A stretch of DNA of 64,000 nt from Latilactobacillus fragifolii (GCF_905332535.1 NZ_CAJOCF010000003.1:217787-281786); one strand, 5' to 3'. Shown: positions 1 to 9,668, numbered from the stretch's first letter. A program made the numbers and translations. The notes: generated from the sequence alone by a model not told the origin.

Positions 1-248
1 GGCGTTGCTTTATTACCATTGAAATCAACTTTTTTAATAACGCCATCTTCATTGTAAGCTGCTTGTTGATAGATGTAATCGACAAACGTTTTACCTGCTG
101 AATCCTTTTCTTCCATTCGCGTGCCATTTGACACGATTTGCGTATAATAGGCTTTTCCACCGTAGTAATAGCTGTGGATCCCCCAACTACCGCCGATGAA
201 AACCACCACGATTGCGCTTAATAATAACCAGCCTTTGTGTTTAATCAT
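1..248 (-). CDS. YxeA-like small secreted protein (partial, C-terminus beyond window)
   Basis: An open frame runs from the ATG at 246-248 to the window edge, about 82 codons. It begins MIKHKGWLLLSAIVVVFIGG, a typical N-terminal signal or anchor segment, followed by a Tyr-rich stretch (HSYYYGGKAYYTQIV). This matches the YxeA/DUF1093 family of small exported proteins of Firmicutes, whose function is unknown. A purine-rich ribosome site precedes the ATG. The gene lies 16 nt downstream of the GH25-like gene, so both are probably read from one promoter near 1.05 kb. The family call rests on pattern memory of the N-terminal part only. Confidence 0.6.
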   Translation of the reverse strand, partial: MIKHKGWLLLSAIVVVFIGGSWGIHSYYYGGKAYYTQIVSNGTRMEEKDSAGKTFVDYIYQQAAYNEDGVIKKVDFNGNKAT

Positions 249-264
249 TATGCTCGCTCCATTT

Positions 265-1014
265 CTATTGAATTGTCTGCCATTGTCGCTTGGTGCCTGT
301 GAAAACGGCTAACTGATAGTTAGTCTGATTAGCACTGTTGGGAATCTGACTAGCCGTTGTGTATTGCCAGAACCCATTCTTAGTCGCCAATGTCGGTTGT
401 TTCCGCGTAGTTTGCCACAATGGGTAGGTGCCTGTGTGGGGCACATACCGTTTTAACAGGCTTGGTGCCCCACCGATGAGACAATTTTGGTGATAATGTT
501 GATTAATCAACGTCACTAGCTGTGCTAGGGCCGCTTGCGTTTTCTTTTGTGCGGGCGGGTGTTGGGCATAGTCGTTATAGTAATCCAAATAAATCATAAT
601 GGGCAAATCACCCGTCTGACTGCCTACTGACTTAAACAGTTGGGCGGCTTGGCGTTTAGGTGAACTATCAAAACTAAAAAAATGAAAGATCCCTACGCGT
701 AAACCAGCCCCACTGGCGCGACTGTAATTGGTATCAAAATTATCATCCTTGTAACTGGCACCTTCAGTTGCTTTTAAATAAACAAACTGAATACCGGCCT
801 TTTTTAACCCGTCAAAATCTTGGTAACCATCTGACTGACTTAGCTGCATGCCTAGAATTGGATACTGCCTCGCGTTCGGCCGATCCGAACGGTGTTTCAG
901 CCACCAGATGGCCCCCCCAAGGCACAGCGATAACGCGATAATGGCAATAATGATTTGTCGCCAATAACGCTTTTGAAAACTGTCTTGATAAATCGGTGTC
1001 ACTTTCCGTCTCAT
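265..1014 (-). CDS. Membrane-anchored GH25 (lysozyme-fold) protein lacking catalytic acids
   Basis: The product has 249 residues with one N-terminal membrane segment (about 20-38) and an extracellular domain. That domain follows the GH25 muramidase pattern: a LGMQLSQSDG strand near 54-63, FVYLKATEG near 77-85, N-x3-A-x3-GL-x-VGIFHFF near 96-113, and a strand LPIMIYLDYY at 137-146. Active GH25 enzymes have Asp in the first motif (G-I-D-V-S) and a D-x-E pair in the fourth strand. Here the first Asp is Gln57 and the Glu is Tyr146, leaving only Asp144. It may therefore bind rather than cut peptidoglycan. It starts at an ATG behind GGAGG. YxeA-like gene follows. Alternative: an active enzyme with rearranged chemistry. 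Confidence 0.75.
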   Translation of the reverse strand: MRRKVTPIYQDSFQKRYWRQIIIAIIALSLCLGGAIWWLKHRSDRPNARQYPILGMQLSQSDGYQDFDGLKKAGIQFVYLKATEGASYKDDNFDTNYSRASGAGLRVGIFHFFSFDSSPKRQAAQLFKSVGSQTGDLPIMIYLDYYNDYAQHPPAQKKTQAALAQLVTLINQHYHQNCLIGGAPSLLKRYVPHTGTYPLWQTTRKQPTLATKNGFWQYTTASQIPNSANQTNYQLAVFTGTKRQWQTIQ

Positions 1015-1048
1015 CTACAGTTCCTCCACTTTCAGCCTTAGTACGCTT

Positions 1049-1077
1049 AGTTTACTATCTTCATGCCTACCAGACAA
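1049..1077 (-). promoter_or_regulatory. Promoter of GH25-like/YxeA-like operon
   Basis: Minus-strand -35 TTGTCT (1072-1077), 17-nt spacer, -10 TAAACT (1049-1054), about 35 nt upstream of the GH25-like start. It is the only good sigma-A match between the gene and the terminator at 1.17 kb. Confidence 0.5.
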
Positions 1078-1169
1078 GTCACCTAACAATTTTGTTCGTT
1101 GCGAGCACTTAGTGTTGCCTTTTAGCGGTACACTTCAAAAAAGTCACCCGAATTTTGACTTAAGGCCCC

Positions 1170-1216
1170 AAAAAAGCCTCAGAATAACAGTCTTGCTGTT
1201 ACTCTGAGGCTTTTTT
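1170..1216 (-). terminator. Rho-independent terminator after DUF915 hydrolase
   Basis: A long hairpin (arms 1170-1190 and 1196-1216, loop 1191-1195, one mismatch) is flanked by A and T runs, so it can work in both directions. The T run overlaps the stop codon of the upstream gene at 1216-1218. Confidence 0.85.
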
Positions 1217-2091
1217 TAAGGTGTTTCCGCCTTACTCTTGGGTAGTGGTTGGGTATTGCCTGTGTTCTTTTTGCTGAGAATATATTGTTCTAATAACGCC
1301 ACGATTTGTTGATTCTGTGGTAAATCAGAGTGTTGGGCGTGGTCACCGGTCACCGTAATTTCGGTGTAGTGTTTAACTTGCCCTTGATAAATGTACTTCC
1401 CCGCTTCGACACTGCGGGCAGGCACAATCCCGTCATTTTCGAAATTTTCCGTTCCCGCAATTGAATACATCGACAAGTTCGTCGGAATGTTCTTGCGCTT
1501 TTTAATGAAATCGGTCAACATTTGCGACTTATGCGTAATCGATGTTTCAGCAAAGTTAAACGGGGAACCAATCGTCATTAACTTCTTCACTGTAATATCA
1601 TCGCGATTAAAATAGTCTTCCAGAAAAGCTGTATAAATTAAGCCCCCATTAGAATGTCCAACCGCTTTGAAGTTATTAAATTGATACTTCTTAGTTAACG
1701 CGTTAAACGCGAGGGAAAACCATTTCGCTTGCTTTTGAATATTATTGTAACCGTCCTTGTTATTTTCAAAACCAACCACGATAAACGGTTCATTATCCCG
1801 CGGTCTAATTGCACCTGAATAGCTAATCTTATTATTTTCATGCACGGTTAGTTTCAATAAACTGTGACGCTTTCCCCGCTTCGTATTTAATTTAGCAACT
1901 AATTCATCAAACCGATTTTGGGTGGCACTACTCCCAGGAATAAAGATCACCGGTGACATACGTGAATCATGTCGCTTAGCTAAGGTGTTCACATTCTGGC
2001 GACTCCATTGAGCAGCTGGCCACGTTAAGCCCCCAATTAGGACCAAACTAATGACTAATAACCAGAGACTCTTTTTTCTTAATTTGGCCAA
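1216..2091 (-). CDS. DUF915-type alpha/beta hydrolase, membrane-anchored
   Basis: The product has 291 residues and an N-terminal hydrophobic anchor (about 8-28). The mature part has an alpha/beta-hydrolase layout: VIFIPGSSATQNRFDEL (oxyanion-loop region, near 48-64), the nucleophile elbow GHSNGG with Ser147, TIGSPFNF, an acid in END-GIVP (Asp220) and a candidate His in GDHAQHSD (251/254). This is the DUF915 family of Gram-positive cell-surface hydrolases. The substrate is unknown. One nucleotide separates it from the upstream EIIC gene, so they are co-transcribed. The gene ends in a strong terminator. Confidence 0.8.
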   Translation of the reverse strand: MAKLRKKSLWLLVISLVLIGGLTWPAAQWSRQNVNTLAKRHDSRMSPVIFIPGSSATQNRFDELVAKLNTKRGKRHSLLKLTVHENNKISYSGAIRPRDNEPFIVVGFENNKDGYNNIQKQAKWFSLAFNALTKKYQFNNFKAVGHSNGGLIYTAFLEDYFNRDDITVKKLMTIGSPFNFAETSITHKSQMLTDFIKKRKNIPTNLSMYSIAGTENFENDGIVPARSVEAGKYIYQGQVKHYTEITVTGDHAQHSDLPQNQQIVALLEQYILSKKNTGNTQPLPKSKAETP

Positions 2092-2092
2092 T

Positions 2093-3385
2093 TTATGCCG
2101 CCTCCTTTGCCAGTGCTAATTGATCTGCCAATTGGACAAACGGCTTGTAAATCAGCACACCGACGACAACGTTCACGACGGTCACCGCCAATGCACCTAA
2201 ATTACCGTTGGTTCCCATAAACGCTTGCAATAAGCCTGGTGTCCCGAGCGGAACCGTGAAGACCACCGATGGCATGCAATGCAATGCAACCGCCGCCGAT
2301 GCAATTCCCATATTCACCAAGGGCACCAATAAGAAGGGAATCACATATAAGCCATTCCCAATGATGGGCATTCCCACTAAGACTGCGCTATTAAAATTAA
2401 ATAAAACCGGCAACAGTGACCATCGACCAATCAAATGATAGTCTTTTTGCTTGCTAAAGATGAAAACGGCAATCACTAAGGCTAGCGTCCCACCGGTCCC
2501 GCCAATCGCCCCAAAAGGCTCATATAAAGTCCCCAAGGTAAAAGGATACGGGACATGCCAAGCAGTATGTTGACTAAATGCATAGTTTAAGTTGGCCGAA
2601 GAAGCAATCCCCTCACGCCCAAATTGCGCTAACGTCGGCATACTCGTCAAGCCAAAAAATGTTAAGCCGGTGGCCGCTAAACTCGTCCCTAACGTGAAGA
2701 GCAGCCCTGTTTGATTTGCTTTTAGTGATTGTAATCGTAAGATGAGTTGATCTGGCAAAATGGAAATCGCCAACCAATTTAAGAGGACACTCAACCCTAA
2801 AATAACGCCAAGTACTAATAAAATCGCTCCTAGCGAATCTAACGATCGCCCAACCGCTGAACCATTCAACGGTAAATCGCGGCGGTGCGGCCGCCCTAAT
2901 TTTTTAAACACTAAGCCCGTCAAATATCCGACTAATAGGCCGAAAAATAAGCCCCCCAATCCCAACATCTGGGTGTTGAATACTAAGCCTTCATTCGGCG
3001 TCAACCGTAACGCTAAGATTAAATAAGCAATCAAGCCGGTAATACTGGCTAATTGTTCATCCCGATGATAGTGCTTAGCCGTATAGCGCGCCGCACACAT
3101 CGCTGCTAGGGCCGCAACAATGCCCAACGTCAAACTCGTAATGCTATCAAACATCATCTGCAAGATATTCCGTTTACTCAACCAATTTGACAGATGAAAC
3201 ACCTTCACAACAAAACTATTTCGATCGAAAAGTGCTAATTGGATGAGTTGACTGATACTTCCAATCAAGACAAATGGAAATAACAATGTTAAACTCCGCT
3301 GTATAATCTGATAGACCGCTACCGATTGGAGTCGATTATAATGTTGTGCTAAACGCATCATTATCGCTTGCTTTTTGATAGTCAT
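2093..3385 (-). CDS. PTS EIIC-like permease, stand-alone
   Basis: The product has 430 residues and about ten membrane segments, resembling the lactose/cellobiose EIIC family. The periplasm-side loop and substrate region carry HVPYPFTLGTLYEPFGAIGGTGGTLAL (about 277-303), typical of EIIC proteins. The C-terminal PFLLVPLVNMGIA and FTVPLGTPGLLQAFM segments also match. No EIIA or EIIB domain is fused and none is encoded nearby, so phosphoryl transfer would need partners elsewhere, or the protein may act as a sensor or facilitator. The sugar is not predictable. It is the first gene of an operon with the DUF915 hydrolase. Confidence 0.8.
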   Translation of the reverse strand: MTIKKQAIMMRLAQHYNRLQSVAVYQIIQRSLTLLFPFVLIGSISQLIQLALFDRNSFVVKVFHLSNWLSKRNILQMMFDSITSLTLGIVAALAAMCAARYTAKHYHRDEQLASITGLIAYLILALRLTPNEGLVFNTQMLGLGGLFFGLLVGYLTGLVFKKLGRPHRRDLPLNGSAVGRSLDSLGAILLVLGVILGLSVLLNWLAISILPDQLILRLQSLKANQTGLLFTLGTSLAATGLTFFGLTSMPTLAQFGREGIASSANLNYAFSQHTAWHVPYPFTLGTLYEPFGAIGGTGGTLALVIAVFIFSKQKDYHLIGRWSLLPVLFNFNSAVLVGMPIIGNGLYVIPFLLVPLVNMGIASAAVALHCMPSVVFTVPLGTPGLLQAFMGTNGNLGALAVTVVNVVVGVLIYKPFVQLADQLALAKEAA

Positions 3386-3458
3386 GAATTAACCCTCTAA
3401 ACATGTTTTGATAATTTTATTCTAGCTGACCTTCGGGCTAAATGCACGCCCGAAGGCA

Positions 3459-3506
3459 AAAAAAGCGGGCCGCTACTTTCCATCTCTGGATAATAACGAC
3501 CCGCCA
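3459..3506 (-). terminator. Terminator after rlmD
   Basis: On the minus strand, GCGGGTCG pairs with CGGCCCGC, with an inner TCCA-GAGA-TGGA hairpin, and seven T follow. It lies 120 nt past the rlmD stop, beyond the diverged 3'-end repeat. Confidence 0.7.
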
Positions 3507-3519
3507 TCTAAATTGTTTG

Positions 3520-3629
3520 CGTTCATCCACAATGAGCCCGACAAGCGCCGCACGCTTTGTTTTGAAACGGGCGCCAGCAACCATCCTCTGAGGAGTAACT
3601 CAGAGGATCCCGACTGACAACGTACGCTA
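3520..3629 (-). repeat. 3'-end repeat, diverged short copy (rlmD)
   Basis: The sequence just after rlmD resembles the other 3'-end repeats of this window. The sense box TAGCGTACGTTGTCAGTCGG (3610-3629) includes the rlmD stop codon. A second box with AGCGTGCGGCGC sits 72 nt downstream (about 3540-3556). In between is a perfect 10-bp hairpin (3583-3592 with 3599-3608). It is shorter than the ~120-nt copies elsewhere, and the homology is judged by eye. Confidence 0.5.
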
Positions 3630-4991
3630 TTTTAATACTAATTTAGTAACACTTTCGACGTGTAGGGTTTGGGGGAACATGTCCACTGGTTGGGTACTTT
3701 CGGCTTGGTAGCCTTGGGCTGCCAATAATTCTAAATCACGCGCCAATGTTGCTGGGTTACAGCTGACATAGACCATCTTGGCCGGTTTTAATTGACCGAC
3801 AGCTTCGATGAAGCTACCTTCTAATCCTTTACGAGGTGGATCAACAATCAATGCATCGACTTTTAAATCGTCTGCTTGCCATTGGGCCATTACTTCTTCA
3901 GCTTTACCTAGAGTAAATTCAACGTTTTCAATGCCATTAATCTTGGCGTTATGGCGGGCATCCATGACAGCTGATTCAACGACTTCAACACCGTAAACTT
4001 GCTTAGCATGTTTAGCGACCGCTAATGAAATTGTCCCAATTCCAGAATAAGCATCGATGACCGTTTCGTTACCCGTTAATTCAGCAGCTTCGATTGCCTT
4101 GTTATACAAGACTTCCGTTTGAACTGGATTAACTTGATAGAATGATTGCGCTGAAATTTCGAACTTCAAGCCCATTAATTCATCGCGGATAAAGTCACGC
4201 CCGGCGATTAATTTCGTTACATCCCCAAAAATGACGTTCGTTTGTGCCGCATTAACGTTTTGCATGATGCTGACCACTTCTGGTAATGCCTTCTTAATTT
4301 CAATGGCGATTTCACGGGCTGCCGGTAATTTCTTACTACGCGTGATAAAGACAATCATCATTTCATGGCTGTAATAACCACGACGAACCATGATTGTTTT
4401 CAAAACCCCTTTATGCGTGTCTTCATTGTATGGATCAATATAAAAGCGCCGTAAAATATCGCGAACCACCTTAATGGCTTCGTCAATCTTAGGATCTTGA
4501 ATATAGAAATCTTCCATTGGCATCACTTGATGGCTATGTTTCCGGTAGAAACCGGTTGTTAACGCCCCATCAATAAAGCGAACTGGAACTTGGGCTTTAT
4601 TCCGATAGCCTGTTGGTTCATCCATTCCTAAAACCGGTTGTACTGGGATGTCCAAATGGGCTTTTTGAAAGACGTTCAAGACTTGATTCCGCTTGAAGGC
4701 TAATTGTGCTGGATAAGCTAAGTGTTGTAACGGTGCAATCCCCGTTTGTGAGTAGATGTTAGCTTTTGATTCAACACGGTCAGGACTCTTCTTCAGTAAA
4801 TTAACTAAGCGCGCAAAACCATATTGTTTATTAACCTTTGTCACTTGGATTTCAGCTTGTTCGTCGGGCAAAACGCCTTCGATAAACAATGGATAGTTAT
4901 CGACTTTAGCGACCCCCATGCCTTCATAGGTTAAATCCATAATATCAACCGTCAATGTTTCATTTTTTCTTACAGGTGCTTGTATTTTCAT
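3627..4991 (-). CDS. rlmD: 23S rRNA (uracil-C5)-methyltransferase, RlmD/RlmCD type
   Basis: The product has 454 residues: an N-terminal TRAM domain (about 1-65), a central RNA-binding region, and a C-terminal SAM-dependent Rossmann methyltransferase domain with VIDAYSGIGTISLAVA (about 309-324), VDPPRKGLEG and the catalytic VSCNPATLARDL. It makes 5-methyluridine in 23S rRNA. The four cysteines that hold an Fe-S cluster in E. coli RlmD are absent; the matching stretch reads IYSQTGIAPLQHL. This is known for Lactobacillales members. AGAGG precedes the ATG. It follows dagK but a terminator intervenes, so it may have its own promoter. Confidence 0.9.
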   Translation of the reverse strand: MKIQAPVRKNETLTVDIMDLTYEGMGVAKVDNYPLFIEGVLPDEQAEIQVTKVNKQYGFARLVNLLKKSPDRVESKANIYSQTGIAPLQHLAYPAQLAFKRNQVLNVFQKAHLDIPVQPVLGMDEPTGYRNKAQVPVRFIDGALTTGFYRKHSHQVMPMEDFYIQDPKIDEAIKVVRDILRRFYIDPYNEDTHKGVLKTIMVRRGYYSHEMMIVFITRSKKLPAAREIAIEIKKALPEVVSIMQNVNAAQTNVIFGDVTKLIAGRDFIRDELMGLKFEISAQSFYQVNPVQTEVLYNKAIEAAELTGNETVIDAYSGIGTISLAVAKHAKQVYGVEVVESAVMDARHNAKINGIENVEFTLGKAEEVMAQWQADDLKVDALIVDPPRKGLEGSFIEAVGQLKPAKMVYVSCNPATLARDLELLAAQGYQAESTQPVDMFPQTLHVESVTKLVLK

Positions 4992-5013
4992 AGTTACCTC
5001 TTTTTAATTGTGT

Positions 5014-5057
5014 AAAAAGAGTCTGAGACAAAACTAAGTTTTGCTTCGGACTCTTTT
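5014..5057 (-). terminator. Terminator after dagK
   Basis: The minus-strand hairpin pairs AAGAGTC with GACTCTT and CAAAAC with GTTTTG around a short loop, followed by five T. It closes the gatCAB-dagK transcript just before rlmD. Confidence 0.8.
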
Positions 5058-5107
5058 CTTAGCTCCAAGTGTGCGGTCAATCCGCCCACGTTATCCAATG
5101 TTCCAGT

Positions 5108-6136
5108 TTAACCTATTTTACCATCGCCGTCTATGTCTTCTTCAGAAATCGTTTCGACTTCCTTCACAAATAAAGCTTCGCTAGACTGTTGAGTCGGTAT
5201 TTCTGAGGTAATCGCATGATCTGGAATATCTTCCTTATTCACATACATCTCGATATGCTGTTGTAAGTTGGTAAAGGTCATTGGTGCATCGCCGCCATAT
5301 TCGCCATCTAAATTAATCATCATCTTAACGTCATCATCACCCGGACGCGCCACTAATTTCGAAGTCTTAGTATAAATGACCCGTGGATCATTAACGTGTT
5401 TGCCACCTTTAATGACAAGTGCGATTAAATGGACTAATTCAGCCATATTGGCTGTTTTAACGACAATTAACGAGAAATTACCATCATTCAGCTGGGCATC
5501 AGGAGCAATCTGTTCAAACCCGCCAACCGAGTTGGTTAGACCAAGTAAAAATAAGGAAGCTTCGCCATCATACGTTCCCTCATCATATTCCAGATGCATC
5601 TTAATCGGTTTAATTTGGGGTAACATCTCTGCGCCCTTCACGACATACGCAAGGTAGCCAAAAATCGACTTAAAGTCTGATGGGACTTCGTAGGTCAATT
5701 CCGTTAGCAAGCCACCACCAGCAATGTTCATGAAATAATTATCATTAGCTCGCCCGATATCCATCTTAAGCGTTTGATTCTTCAAAATCACGCGGGCGGC
5801 TTCAACTGGATTATCCCGCGGAATCTTCAACGCCCGCGCATAATCGTTTGTCGTCCCAGCAGGAATCACCGCCATCATGGGGCGCTTTTCTAAGCCGGCA
5901 ATTCCGTTGACCACTTCATTGATTGTCCCGTCTCCGCCAGCGGCAACAATTAAATCGAAGTCTGCTTTGGCTGCTCTTGTGGCCTCTTTTTGCGCTGAAG
6001 CTTCTTCAGGCGTCGTTTGAAACGCACTCGCTTCATAACCCGCTTGTTCTAAAATATCCAGAATATCAGCGACACTACGTTTCATCACTTCATGTCCTGA
6101 AGTTGGATTATAAATTAACCGTGCACGTTTTTGCAT
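5108..6136 (-). CDS. dagK: Diacylglycerol kinase, DagK family
   Basis: The product has 342 residues. The lipid-kinase catalytic domain shows IYNPTSG (8-14), the nucleotide-binding AAGGDGTINEVVNG (65-78), PAGTTNDYARAL and the later DGEYGGDAP (about 278-286). DagK phosphorylates diacylglycerol released during lipoteichoic acid synthesis back to phosphatidic acid at the membrane. It lies 21 nt after gatB, the usual order gatCAB-dagK in lactobacilli. The ATG is preceded by TAGGAG. The C-terminus is oddly acidic and ends DIDGDGKIG, which looks like the first half of an EF-hand loop. Confidence 0.92.
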   Translation of the reverse strand: MQKRARLIYNPTSGHEVMKRSVADILDILEQAGYEASAFQTTPEEASAQKEATRAAKADFDLIVAAGGDGTINEVVNGIAGLEKRPMMAVIPAGTTNDYARALKIPRDNPVEAARVILKNQTLKMDIGRANDNYFMNIAGGGLLTELTYEVPSDFKSIFGYLAYVVKGAEMLPQIKPIKMHLEYDEGTYDGEASLFLLGLTNSVGGFEQIAPDAQLNDGNFSLIVVKTANMAELVHLIALVIKGGKHVNDPRVIYTKTSKLVARPGDDDVKMMINLDGEYGGDAPMTFTNLQQHIEMYVNKEDIPDHAITSEIPTQQSSEALFVKEVETISEEDIDGDGKIG

Positions 6137-6157
6137 TCGAATCTCCTAAAATATCAA

Positions 6158-7588
6158 TTATCGTTTGTTCAATTCGGCCATCAACAAGTCATTCACAACT
6201 TTTGGATTAGCTTGACCTCGCGTTTCTTTCATAATCTTTCCGATTAAGAAACCTACTGCGCGGTCTTTACCGTTCTTGAAATCATCAATTGATTGTTGGT
6301 TGTCATCTAAAATCCCTGTGATAATTGGGGTCAGCTTAGCCGGGTCTGATAATTGGACCATGCCTTTTGCTTCAACCCAAGCTTTGGGATCCGTATCATT
6401 TTGGATAATTTCTTGGAAGACTTTCTTAGCAATCTTCGATGAAATAATCCCGTCTTTAATCAAGTTAATCATTTGTGCTAAATGCGCCGGGGTAAGGGCT
6501 GTTTCTTGAAGATCAATTTGTTTGTCATTCAAATAAGCATTTACTTCACCCATCAACCAGTTAGAAACTTGCTTAGGTGCGGCCCCGTCAGCAACAGCTG
6601 CTTCGAAGAAGTCAGACATTTCTTTGGTATTGGTCAAGACACCCGCATCGTATTCAGGCAAGCCTAATTCAGCAACGTACCGTGCACGTCGTTTAGCCGG
6701 CATTTCAGGCATACTGTCTTGGACTTCTTGTAACCAATCATCATCAATGTGCAATGGTGGTAAATCTGGTTCTGGGAAATAACGATAATCATCCGCTCCG
6801 GTCTTGACCCGCATGAGGTATGTTTCACCGGTTTTTTCATCAAAACGCCGCGTTTCAGGACGTACTGTTTCGCCCGCAATCAAGAGTTGTGATTGGCGTT
6901 TGATTTCATAAGCTAAGCCTAAACGCACATGATTAAACGAGTTCAAGTTCTTTAATTCTGATTTTACACCATATTTCTTCGCGCCAATTGGTCGCACAGA
7001 AATGTTAGTATCCACCCGCATTGAACCTTCTTCCATCTTAACGTCAGATGCACCAGTAAATTGAACGATTTGACGTAAGGTTTCGAGGTATGCATACGCT
7101 TCTTCAGGCGTTGACATATCGGGTTTTGAAACAATTTCAATCAAGGCAGTCCCTTGACGGTTTAAATCGACATATGAATAGCCATCAGAGCCATGGGTAT
7201 TCTTCCCAGCATCTTCTTCAACGTGTAATTCAGCAATCCCAATTTTTTTCGTGTGACCATCAACTTCAACTTCGATGTAGCCATCTTTACCAAGCGGTTG
7301 TTCGTATTGTGTAATTTGGTAAGCTTTGGGATTATCTGGATAAAAATAATTCTTCCGGTCGAAATGGGTATCACGCGCAATATCAGCGTGCAAGGCAGTT
7401 GCAACCATCATCCCCAAGGTATAAGCCCCTTTATTCAAAGTTGGCAAGGTCCCTGGATAACCCCAGTCAATCACATTCGTGTTGGTGTTTGGTTCTGCAC
7501 CATAGTTTACAGGAGATGGACTGTACATTTTTGAATTAGTTTTTAATTCAATATGCACTTCAAGTCCGATTGTTGTTTCGAAATTCAT
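6158..7588 (-). CDS. gatB: Asp-tRNA(Asn)/Glu-tRNA(Gln) amidotransferase subunit B
   Basis: The product has 476 residues. It opens with [20 protein letters not shown] and carries the GatB signature [17 protein letters not shown] (about 144-160), [16 protein letters not shown] and a C-terminal helical YqeY-like tail domain ending [12 protein letters not shown]. GatB binds the misacylated tRNA and activates it with ATP, while ammonia comes from GatA. Its ATG overlaps the gatA stop by one base (TAATG), so translation is coupled. Confidence 0.97.
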   Translation of the reverse strand: MNFETTIGLEVHIELKTNSKMYSPSPVNYGAEPNTNTNVIDWGYPGTLPTLNKGAYTLGMMVATALHADIARDTHFDRKNYFYPDNPKAYQITQYEQPLGKDGYIEVEVDGHTKKIGIAELHVEEDAGKNTHGSDGYSYVDLNRQGTALIEIVSKPDMSTPEEAYAYLETLRQIVQFTGASDVKMEEGSMRVDTNISVRPIGAKKYGVKSELKNLNSFNHVRLGLAYEIKRQSQLLIAGETVRPETRRFDEKTGETYLMRVKTGADDYRYFPEPDLPPLHIDDDWLQEVQDSMPEMPAKRRARYVAELGLPEYDAGVLTNTKEMSDFFEAAVADGAAPKQVSNWLMGEVNAYLNDKQIDLQETALTPAHLAQMINLIKDGIISSKIAKKVFQEIIQNDTDPKAWVEAKGMVQLSDPAKLTPIITGILDDNQQSIDDFKNGKDRAVGFLIGKIMKETRGQANPKVVNDLLMAELNKR

Positions 7589-9054
7589 TAGGCTTTTCCT
7601 CCTTTGAAGCTTGGAACGTTCTTATTAAATTGAGTAGCTTGTTCAAAGGCATAACCTGCACGATAAACAGATTCTTCATCAAATGCTTTCCCAATAATTT
7701 GTAAGCCAACTGGCATGCCATCTACTAAACCAGCAGGGACTGACATGGCTGGTAGGCCAGCCATGTTAGCAGGGATTGTCAAGATATCATTCATATACAT
7801 TGTCACTGGATCTGATATTTTACGGCCTAGATCAAAAGCTGTTGTGGGGGTTGTTGGACCGACCACTAAATCATAGTCTGCGAAGACTTTTTCAAAATCA
7901 CGCACGATTAATGTCCGTACTTGACCAGCCTTTTTGAAGTAAGCATCGTAAAAACCTGATGAAAGAGCAAATGTGCCTAACATAATCCGGCGTTTCACTT
8001 CATCACCGAAACCTTCTGAACGTGATTTAACGTACACATCTTCAAGGGTCTTAGCTTCAGGTGAACGGTAACCATAACGAATCCCGTCAAAACGTGACAA
8101 GTTAGAGGATGCTTCACTTGAGGCAATAATATAGTAAGTTTGTACGGCATATTTAGAGTTAGGCAAGCTGACTTCATCGACCGTTGCACCCAATGACTTC
8201 AAAGTTTCAAGGGCTGTTTCGATTTGAGCTTTCACCCCTGGTTCAACCCCTTCTGCCATGTATTCTTTGGCAACAGCAATCTTCATCCCTTTGATGTCAC
8301 CATCTAAAGCAGCCCGGAAATCAGGAACGGGAATCGTTGCACTCGTACTGTCTTTTTCATCATGGCCACTGATGGCTTGTAAAACAGTGGCGTTATCAGC
8401 CACTGTCCGGCTGAAGACCCCGACTTGATCCAAACTAGAGGCAAACGCAATGGCCCCCCAACGTGATACACGACCATAAGTTGGTTTGATACCGACGATG
8501 CCATTAAAGGCTGCGGGTTGGCGAATTGAGCCCCCCGTGTCCGTCCCTAAAGAAGCAACAACTTCACCAGCCGCAACTGCCGCTGCTGAACCACCTGATG
8601 AACCGCCAGGAACTTTGTCTAAATTCCATGGATTCTTAGTTTTCTTAAAAGCAGATGTTTCTGTTGATGAACCCATTGCGAATTCATCCATGTTATTTTT
8701 ACCAATTACAATCGCATCTTTAGCTTTTAATTTTTCGACCACCGTTGCATCAAACACCGGCGTAAAGTTTTCAAGCATTTTACTAGCAGCCGTGGTTGTT
8801 AAGCCATCGGTTAATAAGTTATCTTTAATCCCAATTGGCATCCCGGCTAACAAATTAGCTGCGTCGATTGGTTGTGCGTCCACTTTTGCAGCTGCAGCTT
8901 GTGCACCAGCTTCATCGATGGCTAAAAAAGCATCGACTTGTGGTTCTTTCTTTTTGATTTCAGCAACGGTTTCAGTTACTAATTGGCTAGCAGTTAAGTC
9001 GCCAGCCACTAATTTAGCGTGGATGCTTTGTAAATCTTCATATAAGTAATTCAC
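7588..9054 (-). CDS. gatA: Asp-tRNA(Asn)/Glu-tRNA(Gln) amidotransferase subunit A
   Basis: The product has 488 residues and is an amidase-signature enzyme that releases ammonia from glutamine. The catalytic Lys is in [10 protein letters not shown], the cis-Ser in [15 protein letters not shown] and the nucleophile Ser in [16 protein letters not shown], all intact. It starts at GTG (9052-9054) behind AAGGAGG, two bases after the gatC stop. It works with GatB and GatC to correct Glu-tRNA(Gln) and Asp-tRNA(Asn). Confidence 0.97.
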   Translation of the reverse strand: MNYLYEDLQSIHAKLVAGDLTASQLVTETVAEIKKKEPQVDAFLAIDEAGAQAAAAKVDAQPIDAANLLAGMPIGIKDNLLTDGLTTTAASKMLENFTPVFDATVVEKLKAKDAIVIGKNNMDEFAMGSSTETSAFKKTKNPWNLDKVPGGSSGGSAAAVAAGEVVASLGTDTGGSIRQPAAFNGIVGIKPTYGRVSRWGAIAFASSLDQVGVFSRTVADNATVLQAISGHDEKDSTSATIPVPDFRAALDGDIKGMKIAVAKEYMAEGVEPGVKAQIETALETLKSLGATVDEVSLPNSKYAVQTYYIIASSEASSNLSRFDGIRYGYRSPEAKTLEDVYVKSRSEGFGDEVKRRIMLGTFALSSGFYDAYFKKAGQVRTLIVRDFEKVFADYDLVVGPTTPTTAFDLGRKISDPVTMYMNDILTIPANMAGLPAMSVPAGLVDGMPVGLQIIGKAFDEESVYRAGYAFEQATQFNKNVPSFKGGKA

Positions 9055-9056
9055 GG

Positions 9057-9353
9057 CTAGTCTTCCTCCTTATCCATAATGGCAGGGACTTTCAATAAGC
9101 CATCCGCTGAATCTGGTGCATTCTTCATTAAAATATCGCGATCTGTGCCGGCTTGGGCCACATCTTCGCGGACAATATTTTGAAGGTTATTCACATGGGT
9201 CGTCACTGGGACGCCTGTTGTATCAACTTTATTTAATTCATCAGTCATTTTCATGATGTCTGCAAGTTGTTCAGTAAATTGTTCTAACTCAGCATCGCTA
9301 AAAGCTAATTTTGAAAGTTCTGCGACATGCTGAACTTGTGTTTTATCAATCAT
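9057..9353 (-). CDS. gatC: Asp-tRNA(Asn)/Glu-tRNA(Gln) amidotransferase subunit C
   Basis: The product has 98 residues, the usual length. It has the family pattern [20 protein letters not shown] (8-27), followed by a helix and a wrap-around C-terminal tail with VREDVAQ and [12 protein letters not shown]. It stabilises GatA on GatB. It is the first gene of the operon. In many relatives camS lies directly upstream; here an accessory segment does. Confidence 0.95.
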   Translation of the reverse strand: MIDKTQVQHVAELSKLAFSDAELEQFTEQLADIMKMTDELNKVDTTGVPVTTHVNNLQNIVREDVAQAGTDRDILMKNAPDSADGLLKVPAIMDKEED

Positions 9354-9572
9354 GAGTAAACCCCTCTTCTAATTCTGTCACTTTTATCCATTCTGGTTAA
9401 TTTTACCATATATTAACGTATAAGAAAGTGACATCCCTTGGAATTTAACAGTTTTTCCTAATCTTTAACGATCTTAGTAGCTATCAAAAAGATATTTTCA
9501 TGTTCTCTGCCAAGGTGCAATTAAACGTTATGCAATTCATTAGAATACGATATCATTTATAATAGTTTATTA

Positions 9573-9602
9573 TAGACAAGCATTCGCTCAATCTTATATA
9601 AT
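9573..9602 (+). promoter_or_regulatory. Promoter of secreted-protein gene
   Basis: Plus-strand -35 TAGACA (9573-9578), 18-nt spacer and consensus -10 TATAAT (9597-9602), about 60 nt before the ATG at 9669. The AT-rich stretch 9420-9600 also has to hold the divergent gatC promoter, which I could not pin down. Confidence 0.6.
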
Positions 9603-9668
9603 AGACACAGATAAGAATTTGTGAATAATGTACAAGATTATTATTAACTTATGGAGGAGTGTTGTCAT

